DNA of 7,688 nucleotides from NCBI GenBank assembly GCA_036252795.1, contig DASYHY010000016.1, forward strand, positions 1 through 7,688. The letters are read 5' to 3'. The notes beneath the pieces were generated by a model, which was not told the DNA's origin, ran no database searches, and worked only from the letters and a program-made list of their open reading frames with translations. Origin of the DNA: Aurantimonas sp036252795 (GTDB taxonomy: Bacteria; Pseudomonadota; Alphaproteobacteria; Rhizobiales; Rhizobiaceae). A program made the position numbers and the translations under genes. Position 1 is the stretch's first letter, and each line of letters starts with the position of its first letter. This document shows positions 1-5,944 of the stretch, piece after piece.

Positions 1-1
1 A

Positions 2-457
2 CTGGCCGATTTCGAGACCGACAGGAAGGGCCGGATCGTCGTCGACGACCGGCTGCGCTCCACCGTCGATCCGGCGATCTACGTCATCGGCGACGCCGCG
101 AGCCTGACGCCCGAGGGCGCCGAGCGGCCGCTGCCGCCGACGGCGCAGTGCGCCAGCCAGCAGGCGGACTATCTGGCCTCGGCGCTGCCGCACGGCCTTG
201 CGGGCGGCACGCCGAAACCGTTCGTCTACAACGACCGCGGCAGCCTCCTGTCACTCGGCGGCGCCGGTTCCGTCGGCCTCGTCGGGTTCATGCGCAAGAA
301 CGACTTTCTGGTCGAGGGGCGGTTCGCCACCGCCGCCTATCACGGCCTGCAGCGGCGCCATCAATGGGCGGTGCTGGGGCCGCTGCGCGGCTCCGTGGCG
401 ATCCTCGCCGACATGATCTCGCCGACGGCTGGCCCGGCCCTGAAGCTGCACGGATGA
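2..457 (+). CDS. Type II NADH dehydrogenase-like flavoprotein, C-terminal part (5' end outside window)
   Basis: The open frame enters from the left edge and gives 151 residues before TGA. Family role: NDH-2 enzymes are peripheral, non-proton-pumping flavoproteins on the inner face of the cytoplasmic membrane that pass electrons from NADH via FAD to quinone. Visible support: the second FAD-contacting motif YVIGDAA (fragment residues 27-33) after the usual GRIVVDDRLR lead-in, then PPTAQCASQQA (residues 45-55), which carries the AQxAxQ signature of the NDH-2 quinone/FAD site. The C-terminal part (GSLLSLG, then HQWAVLGPLRG) fits the family's end. I see no hydrophobic membrane helix in the fragment. 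The N-terminal Rossmann domains lie outside the window, so the assignment rests on the C-terminal third. A related FAD-dependent pyridine nucleotide oxidoreductase with another acceptor remains possible. No link to the cobalamin genes is visible. Confidence 0.78.
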   Translation: MADFETDRKGRIVVDDRLRSTVDPAIYVIGDAASLTPEGAERPLPPTAQCASQQADYLASALPHGLAGGTPKPFVYNDRGSLLSLGGAGSVGLVGFMRKNDFLVEGRFATAAYHGLQRRHQWAVLGPLRGSVAILADMISPTAGPALKLHG

Positions 458-540
458 GCGCTTCGTCCAATTCGACTGCCCCGGCCGGCGCCGCCGCCCG
501 CCGGAGCTGAGCCGGCTTACTCCTGCGAAGGACTGCATCG
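458..540. other. Short intergenic gap between NDH-2 and SDR genes
   Basis: These 83 bases are very G+C-rich. They contain a modest inverted repeat (CCGGC at 485-489 pairing with GCCGG at 500-504) and the 8-bp palindrome AGCCGGCT at 510-517. Neither is followed by a T-run, so there is no convincing intrinsic terminator. I could not identify a promoter. Same-strand orientation leaves open whether the SDR is cotranscribed with the upstream gene. Confidence 0.5.
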
Positions 541-1389
541 ATGAACCATCCCGTCATCGCCGAAGGAAACGTCGCCGTCGTCACCGGCGGCGGCTCGGGC
601 ATCGGGCTCGCCGCGGCGCGTCGCTTCGCCGAGGCGGGCATGGTCGTCGCCATCGTCGACCGGCTGCCGGAGCGGCTGGAAGCGGCCAAGGACGCCATCG
701 CCGAGACCGCGCCGGCCGCCAAGATCCTCGCCTTCGACACGGATGTCGGCGACCGCGCAGCGGTGGAGGCGCTGGCGAACGATCTCTTCGGCCGCTACGG
801 CGCGGTTCATCTTGTTCTGGACAATGCCGGGATCCAGCCGGGCAGCGACATCTTCGACACGAGCGGGACCTGGGACGCCGTCCTTCGCACCAATCTCGTC
901 GGGGCGGTCCAGGTCGCCCAGATCTTCGCCGAGCGCATGGTGGCCAGCGGCGCGCCTGGCCTCGTCGTCGTCACCGGCTCCAAGCAGGGCATCACCATGC
1001 CGCCCGGCAATCCCGCCTACAATGTCTCCAAGGCGGGGCTGAAGGCCTTCACCGAGGCGCTGCAGCACGATCTGCGTAGCCGCGACGGCTGCCGCGTCGA
1101 GGCGCGGCTGCTGATCCCGGGCTTCGTCTACACCGCGCTCACCAAAGGCGACCGGACGGAGAAGCCCGCCGGCGCCTGGACACCGGAACAGACCATCGAT
1201 TTCATGCTGGAGAAGCTCGCCACGGACGAGTTCTACATCCTCTGCCCGGATGGCGAGGTGACGCGCGCGATGGACGAGAAGCGCATCGCCTGGACGGCGG
1301 GCGACATCATCGAGAACCGCCCGCCGCTGTCGCGCTGGCACAAGGACTGGGCGGACAGGTTCAAGGCCTGGGCGGCACGGTCCGACTGA
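541..1389 (+). CDS. Short-chain dehydrogenase/reductase (SDR), classical type, substrate unknown
   Basis: This 282-residue cytosolic oxidoreductase has all the hallmarks of a classical SDR. The cofactor loop is TGGGSGIG (residues 15-22). An acidic residue, Asp40, at the end of the second strand suggests NAD(H) rather than NADP(H). Asn118, Ser147, Tyr160 and Lys164 (YNVSK) form the catalytic tetrad. The usual NNAG motif is DNAG here (94-97). After the Rossmann core the protein continues with roughly 80 residues (KGDRTEKPAGAWTP, FYILCPDGEVT, NRPPLSRWH) that form a longer, distinctive C-terminus. From memory this is shared by a subset of soil-proteobacterial SDRs, but I cannot name a substrate. 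The ATG is supported by GAAGGA at 527-532, 8 nt upstream. The gene ends inside the 3' end of the convergent cobQ. Nothing links it to corrinoid synthesis. Confidence 0.88.
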   Translation: MNHPVIAEGNVAVVTGGGSGIGLAAARRFAEAGMVVAIVDRLPERLEAAKDAIAETAPAAKILAFDTDVGDRAAVEALANDLFGRYGAVHLVLDNAGIQPGSDIFDTSGTWDAVLRTNLVGAVQVAQIFAERMVASGAPGLVVVTGSKQGITMPPGNPAYNVSKAGLKAFTEALQHDLRSRDGCRVEARLLIPGFVYTALTKGDRTEKPAGAWTPEQTIDFMLEKLATDEFYILCPDGEVTRAMDEKRIAWTAGDIIENRPPLSRWHKDWADRFKAWAARSD

Positions 1390-2878
1390 CGTTCTCCGCA
1401 CGGCCCTTCGCCACGGCCAGCAGGCGGTCGACATCGACCGCCTGCTCCAGCTGCCCGGCGATCTCGTCCAGCGCCGCCTCCACGCCGGCACGATAACCCG
1501 CCGTCGACCCCGTGAGGCCGAAACGCGCCAGGAAGTCGCGGCGCCAGGAATCGGCGCCGAACAGGCCGTGGAGATAGGTGCCGGAGATCCGGCCGTCGGT
1601 GGAGATGGCGCCGTCGGGCTGGCCGTCGAGGAGGCAGACCGGCCGGGCGCAATCGGGCCCGCTGGTGCGCCCGAGATGGATTTCGTAGCCTTCGAGCGGC
1701 ATGCCGCCGGGAGTCGTGGCCCGTGCCTCGCGCACGGTCTTCTGCGGCTCCATGACCGTCTCGACGTCGAGCAGGCCGAGCCCCTCCACCTCGCGCACCG
1801 GACCCTCGATGCCGTCCGGGTCGCGCACCCTGCGGCCGAGCATCTGATAGCCGCCGCATAGGCCGACGACGTGGCCGCCCCGGGCGTGATGGGCGGCAAG
1901 GTCCCGGTCCCAGCCATGGGCCCGGAAGGCAGCCAAATCGGCGATCGTCGATTTCGAGCCGGGGATCAGCACGAGCCCGGCGTCGGGCGGCAGCCGCTCG
2001 CCGGGGCGCACGAAGACGACCGCCACGTCCGGCTCGGCCTTCAGCGGGTCGAGATCGTCGAAATTGGCGATGCGGCCGAGCAGCGGCACGGCGACCGTCA
2101 GCGCCTTGCCGGCACTCGAAGCGGCCAATCGCTCCAGCGCGACGGAATCCTCCGCCGGCAGCCGTGCGGCGGCGGAAAGATGCGGCACCACGCCGAAGCC
2201 TTGCCAGCCGGTGAAGCGCGTGATCGCCGCAATACCCTCGTCGAAGAGCGTGACGTCGCCGCGGAACTTGTTGATCAGGAAGCCGGCGATCATTGCCCGG
2301 TCCTCCTCCGGCAGGATGGCATGGGTGCCGACGAGCGAGGCGATGACGCCGCCGCGGTCGATGTCGCCGACGAGGATCACCGGCACGTCGGCCGCCGTCG
2401 CAAACCCCATGTTGGCGATGTCGCCGGCTCTGAGGTTGATCTCGGCAGGCGAGCCGGCGCCCTCGACGATGACGAGGTCGGCCTCCACCGAGAGCCGGGC
2501 GAAGCTCTCCAGTACCGTCTCCATGAGGCCGGCCTTGAGCCGCTGGTAGTCGCGGCCCTTGGCTTCTCCGGCCATCCTGCCGCGCAGGACGATCTGGCTG
2601 CCGGTCTCCGACTGCGGCTTGAGCAGCACCGGGTTCATGTCGACGGTGGGCGGCGTCCCGCAGGCCAGCGCCTGCAGCCATTGCGCGCGGCCGATCTCCC
2701 CTAAGGCGTCGGAGCCGGGAATTGCGGCGACGGCGGCGTTGTTGGACATGTTCTGCGGCTTGAACGGCCGCACGGTCAGCCCGCGCCGCGAAAACAGCCG
2801 GCAGAGCCCGGCGACCAGCACCGTCTTGCCGACGTCCGAGCCGGTCCCTTGCAGCATGATGGCGGCTGTTCGCTTCAT
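1361..2878 (-). CDS. cobQ: Cobyric acid synthase (glutamine-hydrolysing) CobQ
   Basis: CobQ uses ATP and glutamine to amidate four peripheral carboxylates (b, d, e, g) of adenosylcobyrinic acid a,c-diamide, giving adenosylcobyric acid, in the cytosol. The 505-residue product has the expected two-part architecture. First comes a dethiobiotin-synthetase-like ATPase domain with P-loop GTGSDVGKT (residues 11-19), KPQNMSNNAA, MNPVLLKP and VEGAGSPAEINL. Second is a Triad-type glutamine amidotransferase domain with the nucleophile Cys341 in GLCGGYQMLG and His437 in GTYLHGLF. The length is normal for the family. I chose the ATG at 2878 (MKRTAAIMLQG) because AGGA lies 7 nt upstream (2886-2889) and CobQ proteins start just before the P-loop strand. 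An in-frame ATG at 2911 would add 11 unconserved residues. The gene is alone on this strand here and is divergent from the cbiX operon. Its last 29 bp overlap the SDR gene. Confidence 0.97.
   Translation of the reverse strand: MKRTAAIMLQGTGSDVGKTVLVAGLCRLFSRRGLTVRPFKPQNMSNNAAVAAIPGSDALGEIGRAQWLQALACGTPPTVDMNPVLLKPQSETGSQIVLRGRMAGEAKGRDYQRLKAGLMETVLESFARLSVEADLVIVEGAGSPAEINLRAGDIANMGFATAADVPVILVGDIDRGGVIASLVGTHAILPEEDRAMIAGFLINKFRGDVTLFDEGIAAITRFTGWQGFGVVPHLSAAARLPAEDSVALERLAASSAGKALTVAVPLLGRIANFDDLDPLKAEPDVAVVFVRPGERLPPDAGLVLIPGSKSTIADLAAFRAHGWDRDLAAHHARGGHVVGLCGGYQMLGRRVRDPDGIEGPVREVEGLGLLDVETVMEPQKTVREARATTPGGMPLEGYEIHLGRTSGPDCARPVCLLDGQPDGAISTDGRISGTYLHGLFGADSWRRDFLARFGLTGSTAGYRAGVEAALDEIAGQLEQAVDVDRLLAVAKGRAENVSRTVPPRP
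1419..1446. repeat. Perfect 12-bp inverted repeat with 4-nt loop inside the cobQ 3' end
   Basis: AGCAGGCGGTCG (1419-1430) and CGACCGCCTGCT (1435-1446) are exact reverse complements separated by ACAT. The element begins 30 bp after the SDR stop codon, so an SDR transcript running into cobQ would form a strong G+C-rich hairpin. No T-run follows in either direction, so it is not a classical intrinsic terminator. It could still act as a 3'-end-stabilising or Rho-assisting structure (inference). On the minus strand the same bases encode the CobQ stretch QAVDVDRLL. Confidence 0.6.
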
Positions 2879-2885
2879 CGTCGTT

Positions 2886-2889
2886 TCCT
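2886..2889 (-). promoter_or_regulatory. cobQ ribosome-binding site
   Basis: Read on the minus strand the sequence is AGGA, placed 7 nt before the ATG at 2878. This decides the start over the upstream in-frame ATG at 2911. The surrounding minus-strand GGTCAGGAAAC also resembles part of the 3' B12 box of cobalamin riboswitches, but supporting boxes are missing. Confidence 0.7.
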
Positions 2890-2938
2890 GACCGCTTGCC
2901 GCCGTTTGCACAAGCCGGCCTGCGAGACGGCGTTTGAC

Positions 2939-2950
2939 GGCAGGCCTGCC
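2939..2950. repeat. Perfect 12-bp palindrome GGCAGGCCTGCC
   Basis: An exact self-complementary 12-mer lies about 60 bp upstream of the cobQ start, directly after a TTGACG hexamer that could be a -35 element for the cbiX direction. Its left half also pairs with an upstream copy: GGCCTGC at 2917-2923 and GCAGGCC at 2940-2946 form a 7-bp stem with a 16-nt loop. It could be an operator for a dimeric regulator or simply part of an RNA stem in the cobQ leader. I do not recognise the factor. Confidence 0.4.
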
Positions 2951-2980
2951 CGCGGTCTACGCCATGACGAAACTGACGGT

Positions 2981-3113
2981 GCCCGCGTGACGGGCTGAAA
3001 GCGATTCCGGTGCGGCCGACCCAAGCAGGGGGCCAAGACGGAGCTGTCGGACAGATCTGCGACGGGCCTTGCCCGTGGCGGCTCCTCCGGCGCCGAGCAA
3101 GGATGGACGGAGG
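2981..3113 (+). promoter_or_regulatory. Structured 5' leader of cbiX with possible ribosome-binding-site sequestration
   Basis: Consecutive short hairpins can be drawn. GCCCG/CGGGC is at 2981-2995. GGCC-CCC/GGG-GGCC is at 3014-3034 with a 2-nt bulge. CTGTC/GACAG is at 3044-3054. ACGGGC/GCCCGT is at 3062-3076 with a 3-nt loop. GCTC/GAGC is at 3081-3098. The sequence CCTCCG at 3084-3089 is fully complementary to CGGAGG at 3108-3113, which is the cbiX ribosome-binding site. That pairing excludes the GCTC/GAGC hairpin, so two mutually exclusive folds are possible. A translational switch is an inference; G+C-rich DNA forms hairpins easily by chance. Confidence 0.3.
3108..3113 (+). promoter_or_regulatory. 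cbiX ribosome-binding site
   Basis: CGGAGG is a strong Shine-Dalgarno match 6 nt before the ATG at 3120, and supports that start. It is complementary to CCTCCG a short distance upstream. Confidence 0.85.
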
Positions 3114-3119
3114 CTCTGA

Positions 3120-4319
3120 ATGAAAGCCCTGATGCTGTGCGGCCATGGCAGCCGCGACCAGGCCGCGATGGTCGAATTCGGCGGCCTCGCCGACAAGCTC
3201 CGCACCCGTCTGCCCGACTGGTCCGTCGAGCACGGCTATCTGGAGTTCGCCAAGCCGGTGATTCGCGATGGGCTCGACCGGCTCAAGGCGAGTGGCGCGG
3301 AGACGGTGCTGGCGCTGCCCGGCATGCTGTTCGCCGCGGGCCACGCCAAGAACGACATTCCCTCGGTGCTCAACACCTATGCCGCCGCCAACGGCCTGCG
3401 GATCGAATATGGCCGCGAGCTCGGCGTCGACCTGAAGATGATCCGCGCCGCCGGGGAGCGCATCAGGGAGTGCCTTCGCGCCGATGGCTGGCAGGATGGC
3501 GAGCCCCTGCACGACACGATGCTGGTCGTGGTCGGCCGCGGCGCCTCGGACCCCGATGCCAATTCCAACGTCGCCAAGGTGATGCGGATGCTGTGGGAGG
3601 GTCTCGGCTTCGCCTGGGGCGAGACGGTCTATTCCGGCGTCACCTTCCCGCTGGTCGAGCCGGGGCTCGAACACGCGAGCCGCCTCGGTTACAAGCGGAT
3701 CGTCGTCTTTCCGTATTTCCTGTTCACCGGCGTGCTGGTGCGGCGGATCTACGACCAGACCGACATCGTCGCGGCCGCTCATCCCGAGATCCGCTTCCTG
3801 AAGGCGCCGTATCTGGGCGCCCATGATCTGGTGGTGGAGACCTTCGTCGATCGTCTGAACGAGATCGTCGAAGGCACCAACAACATGAACTGCCAGATGT
3901 GCAAGTACCGCGAGCAGGTGCTGGGCTTCGAGGCGGAGGTGGGACTTGCCCAGGAAAGCCACCACCATCACGTCGAAGGCGTCGGCTCCTCGGCCGACTG
4001 CACGCTCTGCGACACGGTCTGCACCGGCGCCTGCCGCAATCCCGCCTCGGCCGCCCCTGCCGCAACCCGCCACGAAACCGCCCATGCGCACGGGCATGAC
4101 CATCATCACCCGCATGATCACGGCCATTCGCATGGCCACGAGCATGCACATGACCATGCGCCGGACCACTTCCACTCTCATGCCGAGGGTGCTGCGGGCG
4201 GGCACACTCATCCCCACTCGCATTCGCACGGCGGACACGACCATTCCCACGATCACCACCATCACCCCTATCCCCATGCCGACCACCCGCTCGGCCCGCG
4301 CTCGATGCGCCGTCCATGA
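3120..4319 (+). CDS. cbiX: Sirohydrochlorin cobaltochelatase CbiX, long form with MxCxxC and His-rich tail
   Basis: CbiX enzymes insert Co(II) into sirohydrochlorin in the cytosol. The 399 residues contain two chelatase half-domains. The first (about 1-125) has GHGSR with metal-binding His9 and AGHAKNDIP with His75. The second (about 130-250) has GRGASDPDANSNV and FPYFLFTGVL. Next comes MNCQMC (256-261), the MxCxxC motif that carries an Fe-S cluster in long CbiX proteins such as that of Bacillus megaterium. A HHHH run (281-284) and a second cysteine group, Cys294, 297, 301 and 305, follow. A tail with 32 His between residues 318 and 389, mostly HxH repeats with Asp, Ser, Gly and Ala, ends the protein. 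The tail probably binds or stores cobalt or nickel (inference). The protein is about 90 residues longer than the roughly 300-residue family norm because of this tail. It heads an operon of aerobic-type cob genes, so it might instead serve siroheme synthesis or cobalt handling. Confidence 0.93.
   Translation: MKALMLCGHGSRDQAAMVEFGGLADKLRTRLPDWSVEHGYLEFAKPVIRDGLDRLKASGAETVLALPGMLFAAGHAKNDIPSVLNTYAAANGLRIEYGRELGVDLKMIRAAGERIRECLRADGWQDGEPLHDTMLVVVGRGASDPDANSNVAKVMRMLWEGLGFAWGETVYSGVTFPLVEPGLEHASRLGYKRIVVFPYFLFTGVLVRRIYDQTDIVAAAHPEIRFLKAPYLGAHDLVVETFVDRLNEIVEGTNNMNCQMCKYREQVLGFEAEVGLAQESHHHHVEGVGSSADCTLCDTVCTGACRNPASAAPAATRHETAHAHGHDHHHPHDHGHSHGHEHAHDHAPDHFHSHAEGAAGGHTHPHSHSHGGHDHSHDHHHHPYPHADHPLGPRSMRRP
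4071..4286 (+). repeat. Low-complexity CAC/CAT-rich tract coding the CbiX histidine tail
   Basis: The stretch encodes CbiX residues 318-389, 32 of which are His. The DNA is an irregular CAY-NNN periodicity rather than an exact tandem repeat; a mix of CAC and CAT codons with varied spacers argues for selection on the protein. Its A+T content is locally higher than in the flanking genes. Other frames stay open through it and give artefactual Met/Thr/Ile-rich reading frames. Confidence 0.85.
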
Positions 4320-4376
4320 CCGGCTGCGAGGACGCGGCGCCGTTGCGGCCAAGGGGCTGCGGGAAGTGAACGACCG

Positions 4377-5942
4377 ATGAGCGCGCTGTTCGACCGCTAC
4401 GCCATCGTCGACTGGTCGGCCGCCAACGCGCCTGCCAGCGGCAAGGACTCCATCTGGATCGCCTTCGCCGAACGCGAGGGGACCGAGACGCGACTGGTCG
4501 AGACGATCAACCCGCCGACCCGCGCCGCCGCGATGGCGCGGCTGGAAGCATACTTCCGCCAGGCACTGGCGGACGAAAAGCGTGTCTTCGCCGGCTTCGA
4601 CTTTCCCTTCGGCTATCCGGCCGGCGGGGCGGCGGCGATCACCGGCAGCCCCGACTGGCGGGCGCTCTGGGGCTTCTTCGCCGACGCGCTGCAGGACCTC
4701 GGGACGAACACCAACAACCGCTTCGAGGTCGCCGGCCGGCTCAATCGCGAGCAGCTCGCCGACATGCCGATGTACTGGGGCCGGCCGATGCACCAGGCGG
4801 TGCCGGGCCTTTCGGCGACGAAGCCGGATCCCTATCCGGCCGGTCTGCCGGAGAAGCGCGTGGCCGAAGCCCGCACCGGTAAGGCCCAGCCCGTCTGGAA
4901 GCTCAACTACACCGGCAGCGTCGGCAGCCAGACGATCACCGGCATCGCCCGGCTGGAGCAGCTGCGGCGCAATCCCGAGTTCGCCGATCATCTGGCCGTC
5001 TGGCCGTTCGAGACGGCTTTCGCCTCGGCATTGCACGCGCCCATCGTGCTGGCGGAAATCTATCCGGGGCTAATCAAGGTGGAGATCGGAGACTGTTCAT
5101 GCATCGACGAAGCGCAGGTTAAAGCGTTCGCCTGCATCTTCAGCCGCTTCGACGCCGACGGGCGCTTCGGCGAACTCCTTTCCGCGCCGACCGATCTGCC
5201 GGCCGGCGAGGCCGCCGCTGTGGTGGCGGAGGAGGGCTGGATCGTCGGCCTCGGCCACCGCCTGACCGAAGCCCTCGGCGAGGAAGACCCGCAGGCCTAC
5301 GTGGCACCCGGTGCGCGGCTCAACTACCTGCGTGATCCCGCCGCGATCTATGCCGAAAGTTTCCAGCTGATCCGCGCCGAGACGGATCTGTCGCAGCTGC
5401 CGGAGGATGCCCAGGACTTGGCGATCCGACTGGTCCATGCCTGCGGCATGCCGGAGATCGTCGCCGATCTCCTGCTCTCGCAGGATGCCATCGCCGCGGG
5501 CCAGGCGGCGCTCGCCGCCGGCGCGCCGATCCTCTGCGATTCCGAGATGGTGGCCCACGGCATCATTCCGGGCCGGCTGCCGCAGCAGAACAAGATCGTT
5601 TGCCGGCTATCGGATCCGCGCACGCGACGCATCGCCGAGCGCGACGCCACGACGCGTTCGGCTGCCCAGGTAGACCTCTGGAACGAACTGATCCCGGGCG
5701 CCGTCGTCGCCATCGGCAATGCCCCGACGGCGCTGTTCCGGCTGCTGGAGCGCCTCGACGAGGGCGCGCCGAGGCCGGCGCTGATCATCGGCATGCCAGT
5801 TGGCTTCGTCGGCGCGGCTGAATCCAAGGCCGAACTGGTGCGCGATTCCCGCGGCATCCCCTATGTCACGATCGCCGGCCGGCGCGGCGGCAGCGCCATG
5901 GCGGCGGCCGCCGTGAATGCTTTGGCCAAAGGGCTCGACTGA
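4377..5942 (+). CDS. cobH: Fusion: uncharacterised N-terminal domain (RNase H-like/DUF429-like?) plus precorrin-8X methylmutase CobH
   Basis: The 521-residue product has two parts. Residues about 314-521 are a complete CobH, the size of stand-alone CobH (about 210 residues), which moves the C11 methyl to C12 of precorrin-8X to give hydrogenobyrinic acid. Catalytic His354 sits in RLVHACG, followed by GAPILCDSEMVAHG, the TRSAA motif, VVAIGNAPTALF and GMPVGFVGAAESK. Residues 1 to about 300 are a separate domain I cannot name. Its motifs are VDWSA (Asp12), GFDFPFGYP (Asp75), KLNYTGSVGSQTITGI, VWPFET, AEIYPGL (Glu227) and DEAQVKA (Asp244). The spaced acidic residues on strand-like segments suggest an RNase H-like fold such as DUF429; this is a pattern-based guess. 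The ATG has GGGAAG 10 nt upstream. The gene starts 57 bp after cbiX and ends 2 bp before cobL. CobH could also start internally at GTG 5301. Confidence 0.92.
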   Translation: MSALFDRYAIVDWSAANAPASGKDSIWIAFAEREGTETRLVETINPPTRAAAMARLEAYFRQALADEKRVFAGFDFPFGYPAGGAAAITGSPDWRALWGFFADALQDLGTNTNNRFEVAGRLNREQLADMPMYWGRPMHQAVPGLSATKPDPYPAGLPEKRVAEARTGKAQPVWKLNYTGSVGSQTITGIARLEQLRRNPEFADHLAVWPFETAFASALHAPIVLAEIYPGLIKVEIGDCSCIDEAQVKAFACIFSRFDADGRFGELLSAPTDLPAGEAAAVVAEEGWIVGLGHRLTEALGEEDPQAYVAPGARLNYLRDPAAIYAESFQLIRAETDLSQLPEDAQDLAIRLVHACGMPEIVADLLLSQDAIAAGQAALAAGAPILCDSEMVAHGIIPGRLPQQNKIVCRLSDPRTRRIAERDATTRSAAQVDLWNELIPGAVVAIGNAPTALFRLLERLDEGAPRPALIIGMPVGFVGAAESKAELVRDSRGIPYVTIAGRRGGSAMAAAAVNALAKGLD

Positions 5943-5944
5943 CC

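Larger units (their letters stand above)
2879..3119. other. Divergent intergenic region between cobQ and cbiX
   Basis: This 241-bp region must carry the control signals for both cobQ (leftward) and the cbiX operon (rightward). I find no convincing gene in it. It is dense in short inverted repeats on both sides, described separately. A weak sigma70-like pair for the rightward direction is TTGACG (2934-2939), a 17-nt spacer, then CTACGC (2957-2962). This is only a candidate, because the -10 element is poor. I did not find the conserved boxes of a canonical cobalamin riboswitch on either strand, although the plus strand shows a partial resemblance. Confidence 0.6.

Noticed and set aside
485..504. 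CCGGC/GCCGG inverted repeat after the NDH-2 gene as an intrinsic terminator
   Set aside because: Only 5 bp with a 10-nt loop and no T-run; expected by chance in G+C-rich DNA.
1568..2704. Plus-strand frames antisense to cobQ
   Set aside because: No domain is recognisable, and the minus-strand CobQ has complete catalytic motifs across the same bases.
2883..2893. B12-box-like GGTCAGGAAAC on the minus strand just before cobQ
   Set aside because: It matches part of the riboswitch 3' box, but the other conserved boxes are not at the required spacing upstream; the AGGA is explained by the cobQ ribosome-binding site.
2957..3205. Minus-strand 82-codon frame covering part of the cobQ-cbiX intergenic region
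   Set aside because: It runs into the antisense of the cbiX start, has no recognisable motif, and I see no good ribosome-binding site.
3946..4380. Plus-strand 144-codon frame overlapping the CbiX His-tail
   Set aside because: Its Met/Thr/Ile richness is what CAY repeats give in another frame, and cbiX clearly occupies this DNA.
1233..5036. Very long minus-strand open frame (1267 codons) spanning cobQ, the intergenic region, cbiX and part of the cobH fusion
   Set aside because: It lies antisense or out of frame to well-recognised genes, is rich in Arg, Gly and Ala as expected for G+C-rich shadow frames, and has no recognisable domain.
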